From: a virus
Direction: 5' to 3' (one strand)
IMG/VR virus record: IMGVR_UViG_3300020220_000151
Coordinates: 1 to 37,887 of that record
DNA length: 37,887 nt
Shown in pieces: positions 1 to 9,500 of this stretch (position 1 is its first letter; the number at the start of each line of letters is the position of its first letter). Below the pieces are notes generated by a model. That model did no database searches. It was not told the origin of the DNA and worked only from the letters and a program-made list of their open reading frames with translations. A program made the translations under genes and the position numbers.

Positions 1-3000
1 ATGGATATTTCTGCAGGCGCCCAAATGTGGTCCCCGCGCAAATCGAATGATTCCGAAACGATTGACTCCACGTCAGACAAATCAAAACTGCCCAACGTAA
101 GAGATTCGACATATCGCTTCCTTTGGTTGTAGAGGGCACTAGCAATGGTGTCTTTCCTGCCGGTTTTATTTTCAAACAGTACGGCTAGGGGTTGAAAAAA
201 CATCGCCGCCAGGGAGCCGTCTTCCGACAGCCTGGAAAGACGGGCGCCTGCTTCCAGTACATCGCCACCACCGGTATAGGTTTGGTCGCTGGCGGTGTCG
301 CCGCTTACCGCAAGCGTTCTCTGTGCGACTTCTGGCCTTAAAACAATCGAATTTCTGCCGTACTGGTCGCCAACTTTTGAAGATTTGTTGCCGACGCCCG
401 TTTGGGCTGCATCCCTCCCCTTTCGACCGACAGACGGTGCGTCGTGCTGTATTTCAACATCATCACCATAGATGGAGCGCAATCTTTGTATTCTTTCGCT
501 GCTTGGCCCTTTTTGTAGGGCCTGCCCAGATGACGGCCTGAGCGACGTTGTTTTTGAGTCTGTATCTACCGGAAACCGCATCAACTGATTTTCGACAGTC
601 CTTCTAATTGCGGGAACATCCAAACCCCTATTTGCGAACGGGTCTCCACCCTGTGTTTTTCTGCCCGAATGCACGGTTTCATATCTGCCATTCTCAATCA
701 ATCCGCGCGTGTCCCCCATCATGACGATTGGCCGACTATCAAATGGGCTTTCAAAATTCGCCGCAGCATCTTTGACCGCTGAATTGTATTGTTCGGGCGT
801 CATCGACTGAATTTCTTGGATGAAATTGTCTATTTGGGAAACAAGTTCTTTGTCGCCCCTTTCTTCGGCCACGAGTCGCATAACCTCAAGCCTCAAACCA
901 AAAGAATCCTTATTGTCAAAATCCCTCAATTCCCTCAAGATGTCCTGGTCCGACTTGCCTAAATCTTTTGCGTAACCTCGCACTGTTTGTTTCTGATAAT
1001 CATTTAATTTGGGAGCAATCTCTATGTTTTGAAGATATTCATGACTTCTTGGTGACAGTCTGGCGGTTTCGCGTTCGCCTATTACGCGCGGAAGTATTTC
1101 TCTTTCTTGTCTGTCCAAATCGACACCAATGTCTTCGGCCCTTGCGAGAATATCTACGTTTTTTTGACGGGTAAATTCGCCGTGTATCGCTTTATTGATT
1201 TCGTCAACCGTGCTGGAGGCTAAGCCGCGACTGCGCGGCAATTCTTTGTCAGGATTGTAAGTCCGAGGAATTTTTTCAAGTTCTAAAATCAAATCATCTG
1301 GTCTATTTGCTGCTCCGGCATCTCTGACTTTTCCGTAGGAAACGTTTTCAAATTCCCTGGTAGTTCCGTTACGGTAGGAAACTTTCAACGTTTGGGTCTG
1401 GGGGTCGTACTCGATTTTTTGCGCCAATTTTGATTTTCGCGGGTCGACCTCCATTGCCACCGCTGTTTGGGTTCTGTTTATGCGTGCCGCCTCTTGTCGT
1501 CTTTCAATTCTGTTTTCTGCGCGCTTAGCAATTATTCTTTGCGCAAGCGGGCGCGATTCGTTTGAACCCAAAGAATGAAACGTCTGGCGCAATTCGTTAA
1601 GTTGCGTTTCGGTGTTTCTTTGCGAAGTAACTTGGCCAACGATAACATTATTTTTTGTTTTGCCGATAATTTCAATTTCTCCGGGCGGCAAAATCAGAGC
1701 GCCTATTTCGCCTTTTTGTGTTCCGGGCGTATTATCGGGTAGACCAGTAGAGCCTTCTGGAACCAATATCATCATTCTTTGGCCTTGTTGCTCCGATGGT
1801 CGACTGGGCCCTGTGCCACCAATATCTTCAGCCGAATGAATAACCGCGGTAAAATGTTTATTGACAGCAATTTTTGTTCCCCGTTCGCCATCAAGCGTGT
1901 CAAAGGAATTTGATGGAAAATTTATTTCAGCAACGAAGTCGGTGGGCAGTTCAGATGAGTCAATTAAATCCATAAATGGAATAAATTGTTGTTCTATGGC
2001 ATTGACTACTTCTTCTGGCCTACCCTGTAGGGCCCGAGCCCATGTTGTTGGGTCGGATGTATTCCAAAGCGAATTTCGCCAGTTGGCTTCAAGAATTTGT
2101 TTTTGCTGACTCGTCGCATTTTCCAAAACCGATTCTCTGACTAGATTGTTTGTTCTTGATGCTTGACTCCTTGAAGCAAAACCCCTCAAGGCTTCTTTGA
2201 CGCGTGAAACCACGTCGGTTAAACTTTCTGGTATTTCCTCATCTAAACCAAAATCATCAACGGGCGAAAGTCTGTCAATGCCCGCATCAATCATTGCCCG
2301 ATTTTTTCTTTTTTGCCTAAAATCAGTAAGACGAAGTCTTTTTTTCACTTCAGCCTTGATTGTGTCCTTATTGATTGAGATAACGGGCTTGGCTGATGGA
2401 TTGGCTACGCCAAAATCAGGAGAAATGTCGCTATCATAATTTAGCGGACCAAGGAAAGCCTCTATTTCTGGTGTTTTTTGAATAAATCCAGACTCAATGC
2501 CTGCCGCTAGTTCGGCTTGCATTTCTGCGATGGTTGTTGCGCTTGAAATTTGAAAATTTAATTTTATTTTATTAAATTTGTCTAAATTGCTGGCTTGATA
2601 AATTTCGGCCATTTCCTCGTAAACTCTTAACGCCACTTGGTATTTTGTTGACCCTCGGTCCATTGTTTTCATTTGTTGGTGCAACTGCATTAAGGGCAGG
2701 TATAAATCTTCAACGCGTGAAATGTTTTTATCAGCAAACGAACTAAGAAAAGCGGCCCTATAATAATGTTGCATCGCATACCTTCCCCCGGCTTTTTTGC
2801 TTAGAAGGACCTGCATAATTTCAGGTAAATTGTCGATGGCGCCGGGCAGCCAGTCAGAATTACTTATAATTGACGCATAATCCCAATCTTGTCCAAATAC
2901 GCTAAAATATTTTTCCTTTCCGCTAAGTAACTTTTCGGCAAGCAAAAGTATTTCTTTGTTTGTCATCGTCTCTTTTAAGCCAGGAATGGATTTCAAAAAT

Positions 3001-5018
3001 CTTTCGATAAGCAAAAGTTGCCGACCGTGCGTTACTTCATGATTTATGATGTAAATTGCTTGACCTATTTCGCCCATACTTTTTTGGATGTACCGTTGGA
3101 TGAATGCATTTCCTTGCTCAACACTTTGTTCAAGTGCATCAAGGGACATCAATTCCTCGAAATACGCAGTTTTGGCTTTCGCTGCGCCAGCCCTATCTAA
3201 CGAAGATGAAATTGCCTGCAGTTTGGCAACTTCCGTGCCTGCTGTTTTTGTTGGCTCAAATAATGTGAAATCTTTAGACTCTGGGTCGAAATCATTTTGC
3301 AGCAAGGGCCTTAACGGATTCAGGGCAATATAAAAACCGCTGCCGTCGAGTTCGGCTGCATAGGCAACCGCATCACTTCCGCCTTGATTTTTGTCAAATG
3401 GCGAAAGAAATTCAATCCTTCTAAGGTTGTCCATCAACCTTGGATTTCGTCGTCGTTGGTTAAGTATTCCAATAAGATATCCCGCTTCCATTTTGCGTAG
3501 TTCGTCAAATTTTTTCTGAGCCTTAAAAATTATTTTTCCTTCTTCCGAACTGTCGCCAAAGGCCTCACTTACCGATTTCGCTCCGGTTAAAACCTCCATC
3601 AATGCTTTTTGGAATTCTGCATGGTTGCCTCCGTATTTACTATTAACTAATTTGTCCAATTCGTCCGGACTTAATCCAAAATGATTTGGTTGAGTCATAA
3701 GTACTCTTAAAATAAGTTGTAATTGTTTTTCCCTATGTGCGGACATGGCTGTGTCAAAGTTGCGACCAATACCTTTTCCAAAATATTTACCTAGAGTTAT
3801 GCCCCATCCACCGTGTTCTGGTGTTTTCAATAAAAGAAAAACTTTTGCTAAACCGTTTTGCACGGAGTCAGGGTCGTTTGGGTCAATCATTACTCCGAGT
3901 TCCGCGGCAAAATCCATAATTTCCTGCACATCCAAGTCGGCCTTGTCTCTAAATTGTTGGCGCTGAACAGCCTGTTTTATTAATTTTCGAATCTCTTCTT
4001 CGCTTTTTTCCGGAAAGGCTGCGCGAATTGCGGAACTAAATTCTTCTTCATACCTATCGGGGGTAATAGTTTTCGCACTGGCCCTAATTTCTTCTATATC
4101 CCTAATCAAGTCAGGGCTAAGCGGTGCCGGCGGTCTGACTATCGGACGGCCATCAGGGCCAAGTAATTCTCCAGTTGGCCCCATAATCGCCGAAGAAGCA
4201 AGGCCTCTCCTTACCCTTCCCATCACTTCTGGCGATGCCGTTATGACCTCGCCGGAATTTCCCCGCATGGTTGGGATTGCCTCGTTGATGCTCAGTACGT
4301 CTTGAAAAATTTCGTGGTTTACGTTTTGTATAATTTTCATCACTGCGCGCCCAATAAGGGGAGTAAAGTCAAAACAATTACTACCGATATCGTCTGTAAA
4401 TTGATTTGCCGCCGGCACTCCGGGTGGGCACCGCATTCTTCCACTAGCGTCAATTATGATTCCAATTGCCCTTGCCGCCGCCTGTCCCAAATTGCCCACT
4501 GTTCCGCCAATATTGGGGCCAAGGGCTTTGACGCTAAGTTGGCCGGTTCGTTTATTCATTTTTGCTGGGCGCGCGATTACCTGAGGTTCGGTTTGGGATT
4601 GGAGAAATTGTGTTACTTGTTGGTTATAGTTTTCGGCGTCTGTGGTTTTGGGTAAATCAAGCCAACCAATATTTGGCACGTCACCAAGCAATCCATCAAG
4701 ATTAAATCGTGGCTTTATCTCAAAATATTGATTTGGTTTTGCCTTCGCATTTGGGTCAAAACAATATGTGCCTAGGCGTGTAAGTTTGGATTCTTTTTTT
4801 CTTCTTTCTTTGTTGTCTGCCGCCGCATTGCGGTTTTTCCCGCCAGAACGCCCACCCATTGCCGCCTTGACTGCATAATTCGGCGAAAATGGATAGATGC
4901 TTGTGAAAATTTGCCCCTGGGCGAATTCTTGTACTCGTTGCTCAATCGACTTTGTTTGTATTGGTGCAAATTTTGTACTTGTTAAAAAACGAGACGCGAC
5001 TATTTTTTTTTGCCGCAT
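1..5018 (-). CDS. Giant multidomain virion-type protein (HExxH, ART-like, KTSC-like), partial
   Basis: The frame is open on the minus strand from ATG at 5018 to the window edge, giving 1672 codons with no stop; the C terminus lies left of base 1. An AAGGTG-like ribosome site precedes the ATG, and the upstream gene ends 32 bases away. Features by residue: a basic N terminus; a Cys-bearing motif near 195-215 (RCPPG, then NQFTDD); HEVTH at 660-664, the zincin HExxH signature; an ADP-ribosyltransferase-like half-domain near 1030-1115 (MMILVPEGSTG, then ILPPGE); and a KTSC-like domain near 1195-1260 (IEYDP, YRNGTTREF). The last ~170 residues (YGDDVE, RPEVAQRT, GDTA) vaguely recall toxin-type C termini. 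In the ART-like segment the usual ExE pair is not clearly aligned, so activity is doubtful. Position after portal and protease suggests a head-associated, possibly injected protein. Open frame is certain; domain names are pattern reading. Confidence 0.8.
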   Translation of the reverse strand, partial: MRQKKIVASRFLTSTKFAPIQTKSIEQRVQEFAQGQIFTSIYPFSPNYAVKAAMGGRSGGKNRNAAADNKERRKKESKLTRLGTYCFDPNAKAKPNQYFEIKPRFNLDGLLGDVPNIGWLDLPKTTDAENYNQQVTQFLQSQTEPQVIARPAKMNKRTGQLSVKALGPNIGGTVGNLGQAAARAIGIIIDASGRMRCPPGVPAANQFTDDIGSNCFDFTPLIGRAVMKIIQNVNHEIFQDVLSINEAIPTMRGNSGEVITASPEVMGRVRRGLASSAIMGPTGELLGPDGRPIVRPPAPLSPDLIRDIEEIRASAKTITPDRYEEEFSSAIRAAFPEKSEEEIRKLIKQAVQRQQFRDKADLDVQEIMDFAAELGVMIDPNDPDSVQNGLAKVFLLLKTPEHGGWGITLGKYFGKGIGRNFDTAMSAHREKQLQLILRVLMTQPNHFGLSPDELDKLVNSKYGGNHAEFQKALMEVLTGAKSVSEAFGDSSEEGKIIFKAQKKFDELRKMEAGYLIGILNQRRRNPRLMDNLRRIEFLSPFDKNQGGSDAVAYAAELDGSGFYIALNPLRPLLQNDFDPESKDFTLFEPTKTAGTEVAKLQAISSSLDRAGAAKAKTAYFEELMSLDALEQSVEQGNAFIQRYIQKSMGEIGQAIYIINHEVTHGRQLLLIERFLKSIPGLKETMTNKEILLLAEKLLSGKEKYFSVFGQDWDYASIISNSDWLPGAIDNLPEIMQVLLSKKAGGRYAMQHYYRAAFLSSFADKNISRVEDLYLPLMQLHQQMKTMDRGSTKYQVALRVYEEMAEIYQASNLDKFNKIKLNFQISSATTIAEMQAELAAGIESGFIQKTPEIEAFLGPLNYDSDISPDFGVANPSAKPVISINKDTIKAEVKKRLRLTDFRQKRKNRAMIDAGIDRLSPVDDFGLDEEIPESLTDVVSRVKEALRGFASRSQASRTNNLVRESVLENATSQQKQILEANWRNSLWNTSDPTTWARALQGRPEEVVNAIEQQFIPFMDLIDSSELPTDFVAEINFPSNSFDTLDGERGTKIAVNKHFTAVIHSAEDIGGTGPSRPSEQQGQRMMILVPEGSTGLPDNTPGTQKGEIGALILPPGEIEIIGKTKNNVIVGQVTSQRNTETQLNELRQTFHSLGSNESRPLAQRIIAKRAENRIERRQEAARINRTQTAVAMEVDPRKSKLAQKIEYDPQTQTLKVSYRNGTTREFENVSYGKVRDAGAANRPDDLILELEKIPRTYNPDKELPRSRGLASSTVDEINKAIHGEFTRQKNVDILARAEDIGVDLDRQEREILPRVIGERETARLSPRSHEYLQNIEIAPKLNDYQKQTVRGYAKDLGKSDQDILRELRDFDNKDSFGLRLEVMRLVAEERGDKELVSQIDNFIQEIQSMTPEQYNSAVKDAAANFESPFDSRPIVMMGDTRGLIENGRYETVHSGRKTQGGDPFANRGLDVPAIRRTVENQLMRFPVDTDSKTTSLRPSSGQALQKGPSSERIQRLRSIYGDDVEIQHDAPSVGRKGRDAAQTGVGNKSSKVGDQYGRNSIVLRPEVAQRTLAVSGDTASDQTYTGGGDVLEAGARLSRLSEDGSLAAMFFQPLAVLFENKTGRKDTIASALYNQRKRYVESLTLGSFDLSDVESIVSESFDLRGDHIWAPAEIS

Positions 5019-5050
5019 TCTGGGCACCTTTTCTTAACTAAAAAACACAA

Positions 5051-6430
5051 TTATTGTTTTTTGTTTTGCTCCTCGGCAATTTCTGAATTGAGCAATTCAA
5101 ACTCCAACAATTGAGACATGAAATTATCGTCAATGCTGGGTGTGTTTGTTTCTTCTGCTGATTTGCCGCCCGCCACCCAGTTTGCGGGAATCATTGACTC
5201 GGCATTAAGGGCCCTGGCGCGTTTCATGATATGAATTTTCGCAGCGCCCTTATTCTTCGCTCTTCCAAATGCCTGTATCGCATTTTGCAAATCTTCTTTG
5301 TTTGCAATCGGGTAAGACCCGTCAGGAAGCGCGGTTCCCGATTCGGCCATCTTGGAACGTTCGTCATCAGTGAATGCCCGCTTTAGGGCAATCTCCGCTG
5401 CTTCCGCCTCAATATCTTGGGCGTCTTCTTCGTCGTATTTATCATAACCAAGCACTTCGCCGTCAAGCGAAACGAATACGTCGTAAGACTTGCCGTCAAG
5501 ACCATCAATTTCGACCGCATATGAGTCGTAACCTTCAAAAACGTCAGGTTCGACTGCAACCACATGTCCCTGAATTGACTTGGTTGCAATCTCCGCTGCG
5601 TCATTAAAGTCAATGAGCATCATGTCGTCAACAAGAGATTTTTGTTCAAATGCATTGTTGTCAAGTTTGTGCCAACCAAGCACTTCGGCTGTCGTGCCGT
5701 CAATAAACACTTCAATGGGTCTTCCATCTTTTGCTTCGACGTCAACGACAAACATATCAGCCTCTGCCGAATAGCCTGAATCCAGAACTTTGCCGTCAAA
5801 CATTTCTTCCGCAATTCCTTCAACGTGAAGCAAACCGGGCATACCTTTCTCGGAAACACAACCACCTACGCAGTCGTCACAAATTGGTTGGCCGCCCGGA
5901 TATACCTTTCGGTCAATTCCGCAAAGATAGCCCCTGGCGCCAACATCTGCTGTTTTGTAGCCCATGGTCCTTAAACGACGAGATTTCATTTGCTCCATTT
6001 CGTCGTCTTCTTCCTCGTCCTCATCTTCGTCTTCGTCCGTGACGTCTGTAGGCTCCCCTTCGGGCGCCTCTTCGTCTTCTGCTACTTCCTCTTGGCCTTC
6101 TTCCTCGTCTTCCTCTTCGTCCTCATCTTCGTCCACGGACGGCTCTGAAGCCTTCATTTTTATCTTCTTTTTCTTTGCTCTCCCATACATTTTCTTTTCG
6201 TCGCCCTCGTTCTCTTCGTCATCCTCGGCAACAACAACTTCGTCCTGTTCACTTATTTCCTCTTCGTCTTCCATCGGCACGGCTTTCATCATCATCGGCA
6301 TTGCACCACATTTTGCGCATACCTTTGCCTCCGGCACATAACCGCAGCCCGCAACGTCGGCGCCCTTAGCGCACTTCAGAATCGAACCATCAGCATCCAA
6401 TTTGACGACTGTGTTCTTGTCATAATCCAT
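5051..6430 (-). CDS. Head-module protein with Cys knuckles, acidic linker and PepSY-like repeats
   Basis: This 459-residue protein starts at ATG 6430 behind a strong AAGGAG site (6438-6443, 7-base spacer). The N terminus has four cysteines (C20, C29, C38, C41; CAKCGA), probably a zinc knuckle. Residues ~55-145 are almost wholly Glu/Asp with a few Lys patches. A second Cys cluster (LCGID, ICDDC, GGC) follows near 165-190. Two PepSY-like units then occur, roughly 215-260 and 270-335 (each ends in a VFIDGTTAEVLGW- or VFVSLDGEVLGY-type strand). The C-terminal stretch (GTALPDGSYPI, NAIQAFGRAKN, HIMKRARAL) matches a short domain that recurs in phage head proteins and proteases, often named DUF6582. 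It is probably a capsid-associated or scaffold-like protein. No HK97 capsid fold is recognisable, so I do not call it the major capsid. Function is inferred from context. Confidence 0.8.
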   Translation of the reverse strand: MDYDKNTVVKLDADGSILKCAKGADVAGCGYVPEAKVCAKCGAMPMMMKAVPMEDEEEISEQDEVVVAEDDEENEGDEKKMYGRAKKKKIKMKASEPSVDEDEDEEEDEEEGQEEVAEDEEAPEGEPTDVTDEDEDEDEEEDDEMEQMKSRRLRTMGYKTADVGARGYLCGIDRKVYPGGQPICDDCVGGCVSEKGMPGLLHVEGIAEEMFDGKVLDSGYSAEADMFVVDVEAKDGRPIEVFIDGTTAEVLGWHKLDNNAFEQKSLVDDMMLIDFNDAAEIATKSIQGHVVAVEPDVFEGYDSYAVEIDGLDGKSYDVFVSLDGEVLGYDKYDEEDAQDIEAEAAEIALKRAFTDDERSKMAESGTALPDGSYPIANKEDLQNAIQAFGRAKNKGAAKIHIMKRARALNAESMIPANWVAGGKSAEETNTPSIDDNFMSQLLEFELLNSEIAEEQNKKQ

Positions 6431-6437
6431 GTTTAGG

Positions 6438-6443
6438 CTCCTT
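6438..6443 (-). promoter_or_regulatory. Ribosome-binding site AAGGAG
   Basis: A consensus Shine-Dalgarno hexamer on the minus strand lies 7 bases upstream of the ATG at 6430. It fixes the start of the Cys-knuckle/PepSY-like protein and is stronger than the sites in front of most neighbouring genes, which suggests high expression. Confidence 0.7.
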
Positions 6444-6512
6444 ATTGCGGTACGAGATGACCATAGCAGGTGCTAAGTCAGCCCGTTGTATAAAAATTCG
6501 TTTTCAAAATTA

Positions 6513-6542
6513 TACTTCACAGACTGATTTTGCCGTGAAGTA
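6513..6542 (-). terminator. Hairpin between protease fusion and downstream gene, possible weak terminator
   Basis: TACTTCAC (6513-6520) pairs perfectly with GTGAAGTA (6535-6542) across a 14-base loop. Read on the minus strand, the stem begins 18 bases after the protease-fusion stop codon and is followed by TAATTTT. This could attenuate or terminate transcription between the two genes, or set an mRNA processing site. The stem is only 8 bp and AT-leaning, so termination is uncertain. Confidence 0.35.
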
Positions 6543-6560
6543 ATGGGATTTTTCCAATTT

Positions 6561-9500
6561 TCAAACATCGTCAACCGGTTTTGTAGTTTTGTCGACAAAG
6601 GTAGACATTGCTGCTGACGCAATTTTTTCAAGTAATTCAGCAAATATTTCTGCCCTACTTCCAACTCCGCCACCCTTCCCTGCGGTTTTTTGTCTATCAA
6701 TTATTTCCATTACGGCGTCAAGAATTTGGTCAGCCTCGTCTGCTGAAATTTTGATTGAGCCCACATTTGTTCTTTTTGAGTTCGGCCGAAATGCGGCGGC
6801 TTCGTATTTTTTAATTTTTTCCTGAAGTATTGTCAAGCCTTTTTGAGTCAATTTTGAATCGGCTTCCCGAATCTCTTTGCCCAAGGAATCATCTATCTTT
6901 TTCCACCAAGTCGATTCATTAATAATTTCAGTTCTTGGCCGCTTTGTGGGGGTGGTTGAAGATGAAAGACCCCTACCGCCTTGTTTTTTGAATCTGTTTG
7001 TTTTTTGGAAACGACGGGCCTTGTTTATTGAATTATTAATCGTGGTGCTGCTAGGAAGGCCGCGGTCATCATAATCATCGTCGTCGCCGCCAAAGCGACT
7101 ATCAAGATTGTCTTCATCACGACCAACATCAAATTCATCAGGGTCGTCATCGTCTTGTTCAAGACGGCCCGACCTATCAAGTCGCCTACCCGACGCTCCG
7201 GCGCCGCTAATCATGTCTTCTTCCCCCAGGTCTTCTTGAGTATCGCTGCGCCGTTCTCCACCAAAATCGTCAAGAAGTTCTCGAATCTGGAACAAATAGT
7301 TATGCACACCCTCTTCTGCCTTGTTAAATTTGCCTTTTCTGACGTCGTCATTTTTTAGTTTTGCAATTTCACGCAAACCCTCATCCAATTCATCAAGGGC
7401 TTCTTTGACCGACTCTGGGTTAGGGCGGTTGTTGTCGCCGCCATCGTCCGGAAAAGCCAACGCCATAACCCTGTCTATAAGGTCGATTGAGGCGGTCTCA
7501 AAATCGCTTCCCACCTGTTCTTTATCTTTGTTGGCCCTGCGTTGTTTGAAGAATTCCTCAAATGTGCTCCTGTACGCCGTCAACTTTTCTTCTAGTTCGC
7601 TATTCCCCGATTTTCGAGGGCTTGTTTTGGGCGCGGGTTTTTTCTCTTCGGGCTTCGGGGTGTCCGGTTTAGCCGGTCTTTGATTTGATACCTGCGGTCT
7701 TGGGCGTCTTTCGCTCTTCTCTATCTCGCGAAGACCCGCTCCCGATTCTCTTCTGAGACTTTCGTCTAACAAATAGTCATCAAATCTTTCGAGGAAGGCC
7801 TGCCATTTTACGGCTCTATTTCGTTTCTTTAGGGCTTCATGATTTTTTACGAACCAGGCATATTGAGCATCGAAATCCATTTTGTCAAAATCTTCTGGGA
7901 ATATTCCTATATCTATGTAGGGTTTAAGTAAATTCTGACCTTTGTGGATGTAACTAATTTTTTTTCTACTGCTTTGCATTGGGTCCGGTTCAATGTGGAA
8001 TGGTGGATTTTCCAGATTCTTGGGATAACCTGTGGATTTTTCCTTTTCGGCAGCCTTTTGCCCGGCACGTGTGTCTACGCCCCTCTTAATTCTTCGTTGG
8101 CCAACAATTTCCTTGTCGCCAAGTTTTGTTTTGGGGCCAATTCGTATTTTTTTAGTAGGCGAAGCGGGTGCTTTTGATTTGTTTTTGCGTTCGAACTGGC
8201 CTGTTTTTACCAATTCATCCAAAATTCCAAATGCTGTGTGGCCTTTTTCATTATTTGCTTTTAAGTCAGCCACGCCGCCAAGTTCTTTAAATTCTTCACT
8301 AATTTGAGGCCATATTTCTTTGAATTTTGCCAACATTTCTGTATCTATTTTTGGCAAAAGAGTAGCATCATCAAAACGTGATGCCTCTTTTATTTCTTTA
8401 GCAAATTGTTCAACAATTGTTGGTGGCGATGTAGAATTTTTAAGAAAATTATCAAACATTCTTACTAATCTGTTCTTCGATTTTCTAGGAATAAAAAATA
8501 GCACAACTTCTCGGGGTGGTTTTTGTTCTGCCCATGCTTTCCACCACGTTTTGCCCCATTTCTCTTTAGGAAATGACTCTTTTTTAGGCTTATATCTATA
8601 AATTGGGTGGGGGAGGGGGGGGTTGTGGGTGGGAGATTTTGGAACTTCTGTATCTGAACTTAAACCTCGGTCGAAAACCCTTGTTGGGGCTGGCATTTCT
8701 CGCCACGTCCCATCAAAAATTATGCCATCGTTGTCAACATCGCGGCGTTTTCGGGGGTCTAGTTCCCCCGTAATTTTAGCGAGCGCGGCCCTGCCGCGCC
8801 GAACTTTTCCCCCACCACCCGGCACCAGCCTGCGACCAATTCGCCCTATTAAATTTTTGGTTGCAGTACCAATTGCTTCATGAGCATCATCATTAAGTGG
8901 GGACACCAATAAAATTCCGTCCTCGGTTACAACGGTTTCAATTCGGTGAAAATCAAAAAGAGGGTCAAGTGCTTGTTTTGTTTCAAAAGCGCTTTCGGGA
9001 GCACATGGAATAAGCCATGCATCTTCTTCGGTTTTTACACTAATCATATTTTGTAGAGAATTGGTGATTTCTAAAAGTTGCTGCGTTATTTCTTTTTGTT
9101 CCTGCTCCACAAGTTTTTTATTAAAAATGATGTCTAGGTCTATTTCCGATTTTGAAGAATCAAAAAACCCACTTTGGGTGTTTGAGTCACCATATTTAAC
9201 GGGGATAAGTGGCGTGCTGGGTATATACGGTTTTCTTTGAACGTTTGGAAAATTTGGAATTCGCTGCCCGGGTCTCATGCCTGGATTTGTGGTTGGCATT
9301 CCGGGCATTGGTCTCTCAATTACAACTGGGGAAGTAACCTGCTCAGGCTTGCCAAACATCCATTGATTTCCGTCAAAATGATAGGCAAGCCTAAAAATTC
9401 CTTTTCCAGGTTTTACAAAAAGAACAAAACTTTCCGTCGCTTTCATAACCTTGATTGGTCCACCGGTTCGAGAAGTTAGTTCTTGCTGGAGAGCCAAGAT

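Noticed and set aside
5964-6341. Plus-strand Ser-rich frame
   Set aside because: It is the antisense shadow of the Glu/Asp-rich tract of the Cys-knuckle protein.
6473-6700. A 75-codon minus-strand frame at the end of the protease fusion
   Set aside because: It overlaps the 3' end of the protease-fusion gene in another frame, has no ribosome site, and its sequence looks like out-of-frame translation.
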